Assembly (NCBI GenBank): GCA_014155875.1
Contig: JACEFZ010028322.1
Location: forward strand, 97,501-161,500
Length of the DNA stretch: 64,000 nucleotides
Source: Cepaea nemoralis
Taxonomy: Eukaryota; Mollusca; Gastropoda; Stylommatophora; Helicidae
Direction: 5' to 3'
Shown: positions 54,612 through 64,000 of the stretch, piece by piece
Numbering within the stretch: position 1 is the stretch's first letter
How the letters are laid out: the number at the start of each line of letters is the position of its first letter
The notes under the pieces: generated by a model
The model's input: the letters and a program-made list of their open reading frames with translations, nothing else
Databases searched by the model: none
What the model was told of the DNA's origin: nothing
Position numbers and translations under genes: made by a program

Positions 54612-55579
54612 TTGGTTCCTGAGTTTTTGGCTTTCTTCTTGTCATGTTTCTCTTGACTTTTGGTGTTGGTGGAAAGGTTTTCCCCTGCCTCCCCATGTAC
54701 CTCGACGAACCGTTCTGCTAATTTAGTCACGAGGTCAATACGTTCCGCTCCTTGTTCTCCCAGGAACGTCCTGAGAGGTTTAGACATTTGCTTCTTCAGC
54801 TGGTCGACCACCATGAGCTCTTCCAGACTCTCATAGTCATGTGCGAACCCAGCCAAATCCATCCACTTATGGAGATAAGATTTAAGACGCAAACTGTAGG
54901 CGGCAAACAACTCTCCGGGTTCTCGTTTCGCTGCTCGAAATTTTTTCCGGTAGGTATGTGACGTAACCTCGAATCGTTTCAGCAGAGCCGTCTTTAACTC
55001 ATCATAATTGTTCTCATGTCCTGGTGGCAGGCGAGTATAAACCTCGTATCCCGTCCCGCGTAATCCCTGGGATAGCTTAAGATTCCATTTGTTACGCTCC
55101 AGACCCATAGCAACTGACATAGCCTCGAAGCGTTGAAGGTATTGGTCAATCTTCTCTTTGTCCTCCTCGTAGACCGCTAAAGGAAACTTCATAGCATGGT
55201 ACCCATGTCCACCTACTGGTGTTGATCCTGGGATGGAGGAACCTCCAACTGCTCCCTCAGTTTCTCCATTAGATTGACTCTTCAACTCGAGTTCCCTCAT
55301 CCGGTACTCGTGCTCCCTTTTCTGTGCTTCTTGTTCAGCTTCTAATTTCCTAGCTGCTTGCTCAGCTTCAAATTTCCTAGCTGCTTGCTCAGCTTCCAAT
55401 TTCCTAGCTGCTTGCTCAGCTTCCCTTCTCAATTCCAACTCGGCCTTTCGCTCTTCCCGTTCCGCTTGACGATACTCTCTCTCCACTTCCTGTATGTAAT
55501 CCGTTAGAGAAGACCCAGCCAATCCCATTTCTTCCCCCCTTGCCTTTAATTCTAACGTGCTCAGTTTAGGGGTGGCCAT
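54612..55579 (-). CDS. gag: Gag of element B (N-terminal part, then frame change)
   Basis: Starts MATPKLSTLELKARGEEMG at the ATG 55579-55577. Residues ~45-95 form a coiled coil of nine-residue repeats (AEQAARKLE). The capsid-like region contains KFPLAVYEEDKEKIDQYLQR and LFAAYSLRLKSYLHKW. Near 54612-54620 the frame departs from element A at a short A-run that is one base shorter here. Downstream the zinc knuckles are in the pol frame. In element A gag and pol share one frame, so this is more likely a mutation or consensus error than programmed frameshifting. Confidence 0.88.
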
Positions 55580-55839
55580 TATACAGAGAGGTAAGCTAGC
55601 AGGTCTAGTACAATATAACTGCAAATTACTATACCGATATATGAACCAGTACTATAAATCTAGATATTACCACACACAGTACATTCACTCAGTGACAAGA
55701 GTAGAATCAGGACCACAGACCTATGCAGACGTGTGAAGTGTGAACAGGTAAGATATTAGTCCTAACCCCTATCCACATTCACTCTAGCTGGATTCTCCAA
55801 ACTGATATCTCCCTCTTATAACTAAGGATCCCGTGTCAA

Positions 55840-56034
55840 AAGACCCCGTTGTCAGAAGATCCCACTGTCAAAGGTTCCTGCTTGCAGGAGATCTCGCTGT
55901 CCAAGGATTCCGTTTACGGGAGATCCCGCTGTCCAAGGATCCCGTTTACGAGAGATCTCGCTGTCCAAAGATCACGTTTACGATAGATCCCGTTGTCCAA
56001 AGATCCCGTTTACGAGAGATCCCACTGTCCAAAT
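55840..56034 (-). repeat. Leader tandem repeat of element B
   Basis: About six ~33-bp units TTTGGACAGCGAGATCTCTC GTAAACGGGATC between primer site and gag. A small frame across it (55833-56093, plus) is not a gene. Confidence 0.85.
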
Positions 56035-56052
56035 ATCCCGGACGAGCCCCCA
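56035..56052 (-). other. Primer-binding site of element B, tRNA-Pro
   Basis: Minus strand TGGGGGCTCGTCCGGGAT, 4 bases inside the 5' LTR, is the classical 18-base complement of the proline tRNA 3' end. Confidence 0.92.
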
Positions 56053-56056
56053 ATAA

Positions 56057-58108
56057 TGTCGTGTCCTCCTTTAAAGTGTCGTCCCTGGAGTGAGGAGATC
56101 CGACACCCACATTATAATATTATTTTTTTCCCCCTCAATATTCTGGAGAATCCACCAGCTTCCGTCCAACACACTCCATCAGCCTATGGACACCTTTTCC
56201 TATCACTCTAACACTGTCGTACTATGCCCCCTTCTCATACTTCCCCAACGCAACATACTCAACAACTCTTGCTTCTAGAAATTAATAAAGAGTAATTTAT
56301 TAAAATAAAAGTGTAATGTATATGAGACGTGTATGTGAAGAAAATGTGTGACGTGTTCTATAAAGTGTGTAGACTCTGTCCCTCAGACATCAACTCAGTC
56401 AGCTGATCACAGCAAAGATAGACCACAGCACGTTACGTCAGAACAAGTACGTCTCACCCGTTGCCGGAACCATCTTGCCGGATAATGCTTTGCCTCTGTA
56501 GACCTCTGGTAATCCAATTTCATGAACATCCGAAATAGACACCGGTGGTATTAAGAGTTAATCAGGGACCGGTTGCACTCTACACAATGTCCGTTCCTAA
56601 TGTTCCTAAACAAACTGCACAAGTCTTTTGCAGTGTGTACGCAGTTAGTTAGTTAGTTAGTTAGTCGACAGATCATCCTCGTTGCACATCGAACCATTCA
56701 GTCCATAAGTGCTAATATTTAATGTTAATTGTTACTGTACTAACACTAGGTACTCTTAGATTGTTCTCCGTTATTTACTACTGTCTGATGCTGTATGGTG
56801 CATCTGTAATCATCACTCTCTTTGATGAATCACTTTCCTTCTAGTGTAAGTTACGTTCTGTACGTAACTCTATTGACTCTTGAACTGGTGTTCTTGGGGT
56901 TTATTCTTTCCCAAAACTTGTTGAGTTTCCTTGGATCTGGTAGGGAACCTAGGATAGAAACAACACATCTGGTGATAGTACTAGTCACTGATCCCTTCGG
57001 CTGAGTGTAAGCCTATCACCTTGCTTAATGATCTTTAGCTAACTAGACTTAGTCACAGAGCAGATTAGCTACCCACCTAGAGTCGAATCATGCTATGACA
57101 AAGAAAAAATATCAGCAAACAGAATGCGGAACCCCGCCCACCAGGGACACCTACGGGAAGATCCCAATTATCCTTCATTACTCAATTCTCAACTAGTAAA
57201 GCTTATCAACACTTCACTAATCTATTCTAGCTAACAGAGCCAAGTATCACTTCACTACTCTAGCTAGTTTCCACTAACAGTGCTAATCATCACACTATAG
57301 TTTCACAAGGCCACAGTCTATAGTAATTATAACGAATATATTATAATAAGTTATACCTTAAATGGCACTACTGCAGTCCTATAAATCATATCTACATCTG
57401 CCATATAGGCACGTGTAAAATTAAGTCACTAATTAACACACGGTAGATATTATTTCCACTGGCACTGCAGTGCCCTGCACTCTGTCTAGAGCATTATTCA
57501 AGTCCACCCTAGTTGATCTCAACTCGAGTTTATATGGCAAACTACCAAAGTTGTCCACGTGACGTTATCCTTTACTCCCCCACACAGGTGGCACAGTGGC
57601 AAATCATCCCCTGTCAAGAACTATTTTCCTGGCTTAAATCCTGTCAAAGTTGTCAGTAATTGCCTAGATTCTCAAAACAAGCCAGCTAGTTTCTGTAAAC
57701 TCCCAACAAAGAGTTTCGATACCAAGCTGCCAATCATCTTGATGTTCCGGAAACCAAGAATTGACAGATGCACTGTTTTCCGTACTAGGTACTTCCGTTT
57801 TACATCTGCCCCTGTGATCTCACGGCTTCCATCTGCATTCAAATGTTGACAAACTTGTCAATCTTCTGTTCCGTGGTGACAATCCCAGCAGCCATTTCCG
57901 TCTGATGTCCGCCAGTATAGATGACAAACGGAACCATTGCATATCCTTCTCCCTCACCACAAAATGTGTTTATGGGCTGACACGATGTAACCTGTACAAC
58001 TGTGTTTACTCTGTTAGTACAAATAGATGTCGCTGGTCGATCGTCCGCTTAATCCGAAAATCCTCTGTAATAATCAACCGGATAAACACACGGTTTCATT
58101 TTGTGACA
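56057..58108 (-). repeat. 5' LTR of element B
   Basis: 2052 bp. TATA box at 57529-57534 (minus). It contains a (TTAG)n run at 56644-56665 and a ~70-bp segment related to 21784-21852. Confidence 0.95.
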
Positions 58109-58113
58109 AGTAG
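58109..58113. repeat. Target site duplication AGTAG (right)
   Basis: Identical to 48909-48913. Confidence 0.95.
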
Positions 58114-58154
58114 GTGGTAAGAGAGAAAAAGATTAGGATTTAGAGAGTGTAGGG

Positions 58155-58440
58155 GTTAGAGAAAGTCCTACAAGAAACAAATGAAAAATCGTACACTGAT
58201 TAGAGAAATTATACGTAGACGGTCAACACTTTTTGGACATGTTATGAGAAGAACTTGGTGACAACTGGCAAGATTGAGAGGAAAAGAACAAGAGGAAGAC
58301 AGAGAAGTTAAATACCTGGATGGCTTGACCACGTGGTACGGTCGAGACAAGAACACTGAGCTGACCCATGACTCTGGTGATCGCGTGAGATGGCGAAACA
58401 TGACCGACCGCCCACGTTTATCGGCATGGCACATGAACTA
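58155..58440 (+). mobile_element. LINE reverse-transcriptase ORF C-terminal fragment
   Basis: Plus-strand frames read LIREIIRRRSTLFGHVMRRT, then GKIERKRTRGRQREVKYLDG, DKNTELTHDSGDRVRWRNM and PRLSAWHMN. This is the conserved C-terminal region of a non-LTR element, with frameshifts. Same family as the fragments at 655-738 and 9.0-9.3 kb. Confidence 0.8.
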
Positions 58441-58598
58441 GAGAGTAAGAGAGATAGATTATCGAGAAAGTAGGGGGTAAAAGAGAGATAGAGACAGGGA
58501 GAGACAACGAGAGACAAAGATAGTAGGAGGTGAGAGAGAGAGAGAGGGAGAGAGAAAGAGAGAGAGAGAGAAATATTAGATTTTAGCGAGAGTAAGGG

Positions 58599-58674
<76 letters not shown>

Positions 58675-58860
58675 ATATAGAAAGTAGAGGGGAAAAGAGA
58701 GACAGAGAGGATATTCGGCTGTAGACAGAGAGGGGGAGCGTAGGTGGTGGGGGTGGGGGGAAGAGCGTAGAAGGTAAGAGGAAGAGGATTGGATTAAAGG
58801 GAGAGAAGGAGGAGGCAGGGGGTTTATATAACACGGAGAGTATGAGATTAAATAGAGAGG
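58441..58860. repeat. (GA)n-rich stretch
   Basis: Several GA runs, the longest about 58601-58660, separated by GTAGGAGGTGAGAG motifs like those left of element B. Confidence 0.85.
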
Positions 58861-59440
58861 ATTAAATTATATTTTTAATGCAGTATGTTAGAAAGGACAT
58901 AAGAGAGAGAAAAAATAAGATCAGAGGATGAAATCACGATGAGACAGTAGAAAGAAAATAAGAGGATAGACAGAAGATGAGATAAAAGACGACAAGACGG
59001 AACTATTACGACAGCGAGGTGGTACAACGGCAAGAATTTAGCAAGAATTGAGACATTCACCCTTGAAAGAGAGAAAGCGAGACGGCAGCCACAGAAAGAT
59101 TTATAGACTCGGCCACACAAGATATGACAAGTGCCCCGTTTGCAACAACGCCTATAATTTGGCCTGCCGTCCTGTCCATAGACACGCAGGCTGCAGCCAT
59201 TCTCAGGCAGTTCTCGTGTTAAGAAATCAAGTCCGAGGGGTGACAGGAGCCCCGGATAAGCCGTCTTGAGGGACCCGCCTTGCTATCTGCACACAGGCAT
59301 AGCTCGACATAGCTCGGCATTCTATGGATTTGTTCCTGGGCTTCAGATTTGAAATTGGGGTCGCAGTAGAGGTTAATAGAGGAAGTCTTTTATGTGTGTT
59401 CAAAAGCTGAACGCAGGAGGGAGGGAGGGAGGAAGAGACA
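58861..59440. other. No gene recognised
   Basis: Mostly unique sequence. A 73-codon plus-strand frame (59048-59269) has several Cys and His (CPVCNNAYNLACRPVHRHAGC) but no spacing that fits a known zinc finger. Confidence 0.35.
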
Positions 59441-59444
59441 GGGG

Positions 59445-59544
<100 letters not shown>

Positions 59545-59599
59545 TTTTACAGTGAGCAGTTATGGAAGGAGTAGAAATTGGTGGCGCTGAGTTGCAAAG

Positions 59600-62500
59600 C
59601 AATTGTTTATGACTCATTCAAGACTGAATGATGTTTGCTGACGGTTTATGACTCATTCAAGACTGAATGATGTTTGCTGACGGTTCAAGACTGAATGATG
59701 TTTGCTGACGGTTTATGACTCATTCAAGACTGAATGATGTTTGCTGACGGTTCAAGGCTGAATGATGTTTGCTGACGGTTTATGACTCATTCAAGACTGA
59801 ATGATGTTTGCTGACGGTTCAAGGCTGAATGATGTTTGCTGACGGTTTATGACTCATTCAAGACTGAATGATGTTTGCTGACGGTTCAAGACTGAATGAT
59901 GTTTGCTGACGGTTTATGACTCATTCAAGACTGAATGATGTTTGCTGACGGTTTATGACTCATTCAAGACTGAATGATGTTTGCTGACGGTTTATGACTC
60001 ATTCAAGACTGAATGATGTTTGCTGACGGTTCAAGACTGAATGATGTTTGCTGACGGTTCAAGACTGAATGATGTTTGCTGACGGTTCAAGACTGAATGA
60101 TGTTTGCTGACGGTTCAAGACTGAATGATGTTTGCTGACGGTTCAAGACTGAATGATGTTTGCTGACGGTTCAAGACTGAATGATGTTTGCTGACGGTTC
60201 AAGACTGAATGATGTTTGCTGACGGTTCAAGGCTGAATGATGTTTGCTGACGGTTCAAGACTGAATGATGTTTGCTGACGGTTCAAGACTGAATGATGTT
60301 TGCTGACGGTTCAAGACTGAATGATGTTTGCTGACGGTTCAAGACTGAATGATGTTTGCTGACGGTTCAAGACTGAATGATGTTTGCTGACGGTTCAAGG
60401 CTGAATGATGTTTGCTGACGGTTCAAGACTGAATGATGTTTGCTGACGGTTCAAGACTGAATGATGTTTGCTGACGGTTCAAGGCTGAATGATGTTTGCT
60501 GACGGTTCAAGACTGAATGATGTTTGCTGACGGTTCAAGACTGAATGATGTTTGCTGACGGTTCAAGACTGAATGATGTTTGCTGACGGTTCAAGGCTGA
60601 ATGATGTTTGCTGACGGTTCAAGGCTGAATGATGTTTGCTGACGGTTCAAGGCTGAATGATGTTTGCTGACGGTTCAAGGCTGAATGATGTTTGCTGACG
60701 GTTCAAGGCTGAATGATGTTTGCTGACGGTTCAAGGCTGAATGATGTTTGCTGACGGTTCAAGACTGAATGATGTTTGCTGACGGTTCAAGGCTGAATGA
60801 TGTTTGCTGACGGTTCAAGACTGAATGATGTTTGCTGACGGTTCAAGACTGAATGATGTTTGCTGACGGTTCAAGACTGAATGATGTTTGCTGACGGTTT
60901 CAAGACTGAATGATGTTTGCTGACGGTTTCAAGACTGAATGATGTTTGCTGACGGTTCAAGACTGAATGATGTTTGCTGACGGTTCAAGACTGAATGATG
61001 TTTGCTGACGGTTCAAGACTGAATGATGTTTGCTGACGGTTCAAGACTGAATGATGTTTGCTGACGGTTCAAGACTGAATGATGTTTGCTGACGGTTCAA
61101 GACTGAATGATGTTTGCTGACGGTTCAAGACTGAATGATGTTTGCTGACGGTTCAAGACTGAATGATGTTTGCTGACGGTTCAAGACTGAATGATGTTTG
61201 CTGACGGTTCAAGACTGAATGATGTTTGCTGACGAGGCTGAATGATGTTTGCTGACGGTTCAAGGCTGAATGATGTTTGCTGACGGTTCAAGACTGAATG
61301 ATGTTTGCTGACGGTTCAAGACTGAATGATGTTTGCTGACGGTTCAAGACTGAATGAGGTTTGCTGACGGTTCAAGACTGAATGATGTTTGCTGACGGTT
61401 CAAGACTGAATGATGTTTGCTGACGGTTCAAGGACTGAATGATGTTTGCTGACGGTTCAAGACTGAATGATGTTTGCTGACGGTTCAAGACTGAATGATG
61501 TTTGCTGACGGTTCAAGACTGAATGATGTTTGCTGACGGTTCAAGACTGAATGATGTTTGCTGACGGTTCAAGACTGAATGATGTTTGCTGACGGTTCAA
61601 GACTGAATGATGTTTGCTGACGGTTCAAGACTGAATGATGTTTGCTGACGGTTCAAGACTGAATGATGTTTGCTGACGGTTCAAGGCTGAATGATGTTTG
61701 CTGACGGTTCAAGGCTGAATGATGTTTGCTGACGGTTCAAGACTGAATGATGTTTGCTGACGGTTCAGAGCTGAATGATGTTTGCTGACGGTTCAAGACT
61801 GAATGATGTTTGCTGACGAGGCTGAATGATGTTTGCTGACGGTTCAAGACTGAATGATGTTTGCTGACGGTTCAAGACTGAATGATGTTTGCTGACGGTT
61901 CAAGACTGAATGATGTTTGCTGACGAGGCTGAATGATGTTTGCTGACGGTTCAAGACTGAATGATGTTTGCTGACGGTTCAAGGCTGAATGATGTTTGCT
62001 GACGGTTCAAGACTGAATGATGTTTGCTGACGGTTCAAGACTGAATGATGTTTGCTGACGGTTCAAGACTGAATGATGTTTGCTGACGTTAGCTGAATGA
62101 TGTTTGCTGACGGTTCAAGACTGAATGATGTTTGCTGACGGTTCAAGGCTGAATGATGTTTGCTGACGGTTCAAGACTGAATGATGTTTGCTGACGGTTC
62201 AAGACTGAATGATGTTTGCTGACGAGGCTGAATGATGTTTGCTGACGGTTCAAGACTGAATGATGTTTGCTGACGAGGCTGAATGATGTTTGCTGACGGT
62301 TCAAGACTGAATGATGTTTGCTGACGGTTCAAGGCTGAATGATGTTTGCTGACGGTTCAAGGCTGAATGATGTTTGCTGACGGTTCAAGGCTGAATGATG
62401 TTTGCTGACGGTTCAAGGCTGAATGATGTTTGCTGACGGTTCAAGACTGAATGATGTTTGCTGACGAGGCTGAATGATGTTTGCTGACGGTTCAAGGCTG

Positions 62501-62796
62501 AATGATGTTTGCTGACGGTTCAAGACTGAATGATGTTTGCTGACGGTTCAAGACTGAATGATGTTTGCTGACGGTTCAAGACTGAATGATGTTTGCTGAC
62601 GGTTCAAGACTGAATGATGTTTGCTGACGGTTCAAGACTGAATGATGTTTGCTGACGGTTCAAGACTGAATGATGTTTGATGATGATTCAAGACTGAATG
62701 ATGTTTGCTGACGGTTCAAGACTGAATGATGTTTGCTGACGGTTCAAGACTGAATGATGTTTGCTGACGGTTCAAGACTGAATGATGTTTGCTGAG
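59600..62796. repeat. 28-bp minisatellite, about 113 copies
   Basis: Unit TTCAAGACTGAATGATGTTT GCTGACGG. The first 400 bp mix in a longer unit that carries TTTATGACTCA before the TTCAAG. From 61.2 kb shortened units (GACGAGGCTGAATG) recur. Homogeneity is very high, implying recent expansion. Confidence 0.95.
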
Positions 62797-63175
62797 ATTT
62801 CGCGCTCGCAGAAACTGTTGTTACTCACATTCTCGTTGCAATACTTGTGGACAAACAGCGGACCGCAAATAAATCAACCGGGTGCCGTCTCCACAATGAA
62901 GGTTGGCTGCAATGGATCTCCAACATTGTTTGTCTCTCGCCCTGACTGTACATTCAGTCACAATGCTGGTCGTCCATCGCTTGATGATATCTTCCGACCT
63001 GTATCGTCTGCCTCTTGTTGGCTGACCTTCAACCTTACCCTCCAGTATGTTTTGCACAAGGCTGGTGTGTCTTTTAACGTTGTCGAAATACTTTACTTGC
63101 CTCTGTGTTATTTCTGTCATCAACCCCCTGTTAATTGCCAGATTTTCCAGAACCGCTGTATTTGCTTGTTTCTGA
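62797..63175 (-). mobile_element. LINE reverse-transcriptase ORF C-terminal fragment (second family)
   Basis: Minus-strand open frame (62821-63123) encodes KRHTSLVQNILEGKVEGQPT, RGRRYRSEDIIKRWTT and ARDKQCWRSIAANL. The RH.SL...IL.G.VEG.R.RGR...W.DDI..W and RWRS.VA pattern is the C-terminal tail of another non-LTR element. The frame runs to about 63175. Confidence 0.85.
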
Positions 63176-63189
63176 CCGCAAATACCAAC

Positions 63190-63908
63190 ACACCACAGCC
63201 GTCCACTCTATACAGCCGTCCACTCTATACAGCCGTCCACTCTATACAGCTGTCCACTCTATACAGCCGTCCACTCTGTGCAGCCGTACACTCTATACAG
63301 CCATCCGCTCTGTGCAGCCGTCCACTCTGTGCAGCCATCCACTCTGTACAGCCGTCCACTCTATATAGTCGTCCACTCTATACGTCCACTCTGTGCAGCC
63401 GTCCAGTCTATACAGCCGTCCACTCTGTGCAGCCATCCACTCTATACAGCCGTCCACTCTGTACAGCCATCCACTCTATACAGCCGTCCACTCTGTACAG
63501 CCGTCCACTCTGTGCAGCCGTACACTCTATACAGCCGTCCACTCTGTGCAGCCGTCCACTCTGTACAGCCGTCCACTCTGTACAGCCGTCCACACTATAC
63601 AGCCGTCCAATCTATACAGCCGTCCACTCTGTGCAGCCGTCAACTCTGTACAGCGGTCCACACTATACAGCCGTCCACTCTGTGCAGCCGTCCACTCTAT
63701 ACAGCCGTCCACTCTAAACAGCCGTCCACTCTGTGCAACCGTCCACTCTATACAGCAGTCCACTCTGTACAGCTGTCCACTCTGTGCAGCCGTCCACTCT
63801 ATACAGCCGTCCACTCCGTGCAGCCTTCCACTCTATACAGCAGTCCACTCTGTGCAGCCATCCACTCTATACAGACGTCCGCTCTGTGCAGACATCCACT
63901 CTATACAT
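63190..63908. repeat. 17-bp minisatellite (CAGCCGTCCACTCTATA), about 42 copies
   Basis: CAGCCGTCCACTCT(A/G)T(A/G)(C) units. The Ser/Leu/Arg/Pro-rich frames on both strands are translated repeat. Confidence 0.95.
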
Positions 63909-63939
63909 GAAACTAGCTTTTAAAAACAATCTTTTGGGC

Positions 63940-63985
63940 GCTCGCTCGCTTTGAACTCAAGCGTAGTCCATACACGCTAAGCCAA
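63940..63985 (+). repeat. Short dispersed repeat GCTTTGAACTCAAGCGTAGT
   Basis: Matches 20685-20728 over about 33 bases. The parent element probably continues beyond the window. Confidence 0.5.
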
Positions 63986-64000
63986 GTAGCACTGGGCTGA

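Larger units (their letters stand above)
48914..58108 (-). mobile_element. LTR retrotransposon B, Ty3/gypsy-like with copia-like pol order (9195 bp)
   Basis: Complete minus-strand insertion: LTRs of 2052 bp (5', at right) and 2049 bp (3', at left), target duplication AGTAG, full 18-base tRNA-Pro primer site, polypurine tract, and gag and pol. The coding part is nearly identical to element A, but the LTRs are about 400 bp longer and strongly diverged. Pol is one uninterrupted 1189-codon frame, so apart from a 1-base frame change inside gag-pol this copy looks close to intact. LTR pair differences (about five substitutions and two indels by eye) indicate a recent insertion. Confidence 0.95.

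Noticed and set aside
59048..59269. Cys/His-rich 73-codon frame as a possible zinc-finger gene
   Set aside because: Cys and His spacing fits no finger class I know, and there is no supporting exon or homologue within the window.
59600..63908. CRISPR-like appearance of regular short repeats
   Set aside because: Repeats are contiguous without unique spacers, and the genome is eukaryotic.
62782..63923. Frames of 176-311 codons with LYSRPLCAAVHS repeats
   Set aside because: They join the antisense of a LINE tail to a 17-bp satellite.

Overview
The window is eukaryotic, intron-rich and extremely repeat-dense. Its only host gene is the extracellular part of an Eph receptor tyrosine kinase on the minus strand. 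A lophotrochozoan, most likely a mollusc (perhaps a gastropod), fits the divergent Eph sequence, the tRNA-derived SINEs, the LINE tails and the huge minisatellite load. This assignment is inference; nothing in the window names the species.

Eph gene: seven consecutive exons read right to left: 41168-41020, 39162-38985, 37385-37025 (ligand-binding domain into cysteine-rich region), 23448-23296 (cysteine-rich), 19963-19783 and 13582-13459 (first fibronectin III), 10577-10369 (second fibronectin III). Splice sites and phases agree at every junction except for a reading-frame break inside the 13.5 kb exon. The signal-peptide end (beyond 41.2 kb) and the transmembrane, kinase and SAM parts (below 10.4 kb) were not found.

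The most unusual feature is that minisatellites in the introns are built from the exon edges. The 3' end of an exon plus its splice donor is repeated about 28 times after exon 6 and at least four times after exon 3, and once each after exons 1 and 7. The acceptor region of exon 2 is repeated about 18 times. Part of the intron just upstream of exon 1 is amplified as well.

Two long LTR retrotransposons of one family are present: 28084-36454 (+), inserted inside the exon-3-tail array, and 48914-58108 (-). Both have 5-bp target duplications, near-identical LTR pairs and a proline-tRNA-type primer site. Their protein order is Gag, protease, integrase, reverse transcriptase, RNase H. Integrase before reverse transcriptase is the Ty1/copia order, but the sequences are Ty3/gypsy-like, as in the Gmr1 clade. 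Both copies carry coding lesions. Their coding regions are almost identical but their LTRs are strongly diverged.

The rest is repeats. These include several 3' or RT fragments of LINEs (1-0.74 kb, 8.4-9.3 kb, 42.5-43.4 kb, 58.2-58.4 kb, 62.8-63.2 kb), tRNA-like SINEs, a hAT-type MITE at 25.2 kb and a 31-bp-TIR element holding a TTAGGG foldback at 22.5-23.0 kb. A dispersed family with a GAAC-rich head is tied to minisatellites at 16.5, 19.5, 44.3, 44.6 and 47.4 kb. Very long arrays lie at 2.2-3.8, 16.6-19.2, 44.7-48.6, 59.6-62.8 and 63.2-63.9 kb. The stretch 12.3-15.6 kb looks like low-quality consensus. Most long open frames in the window are translated satellites, not genes.
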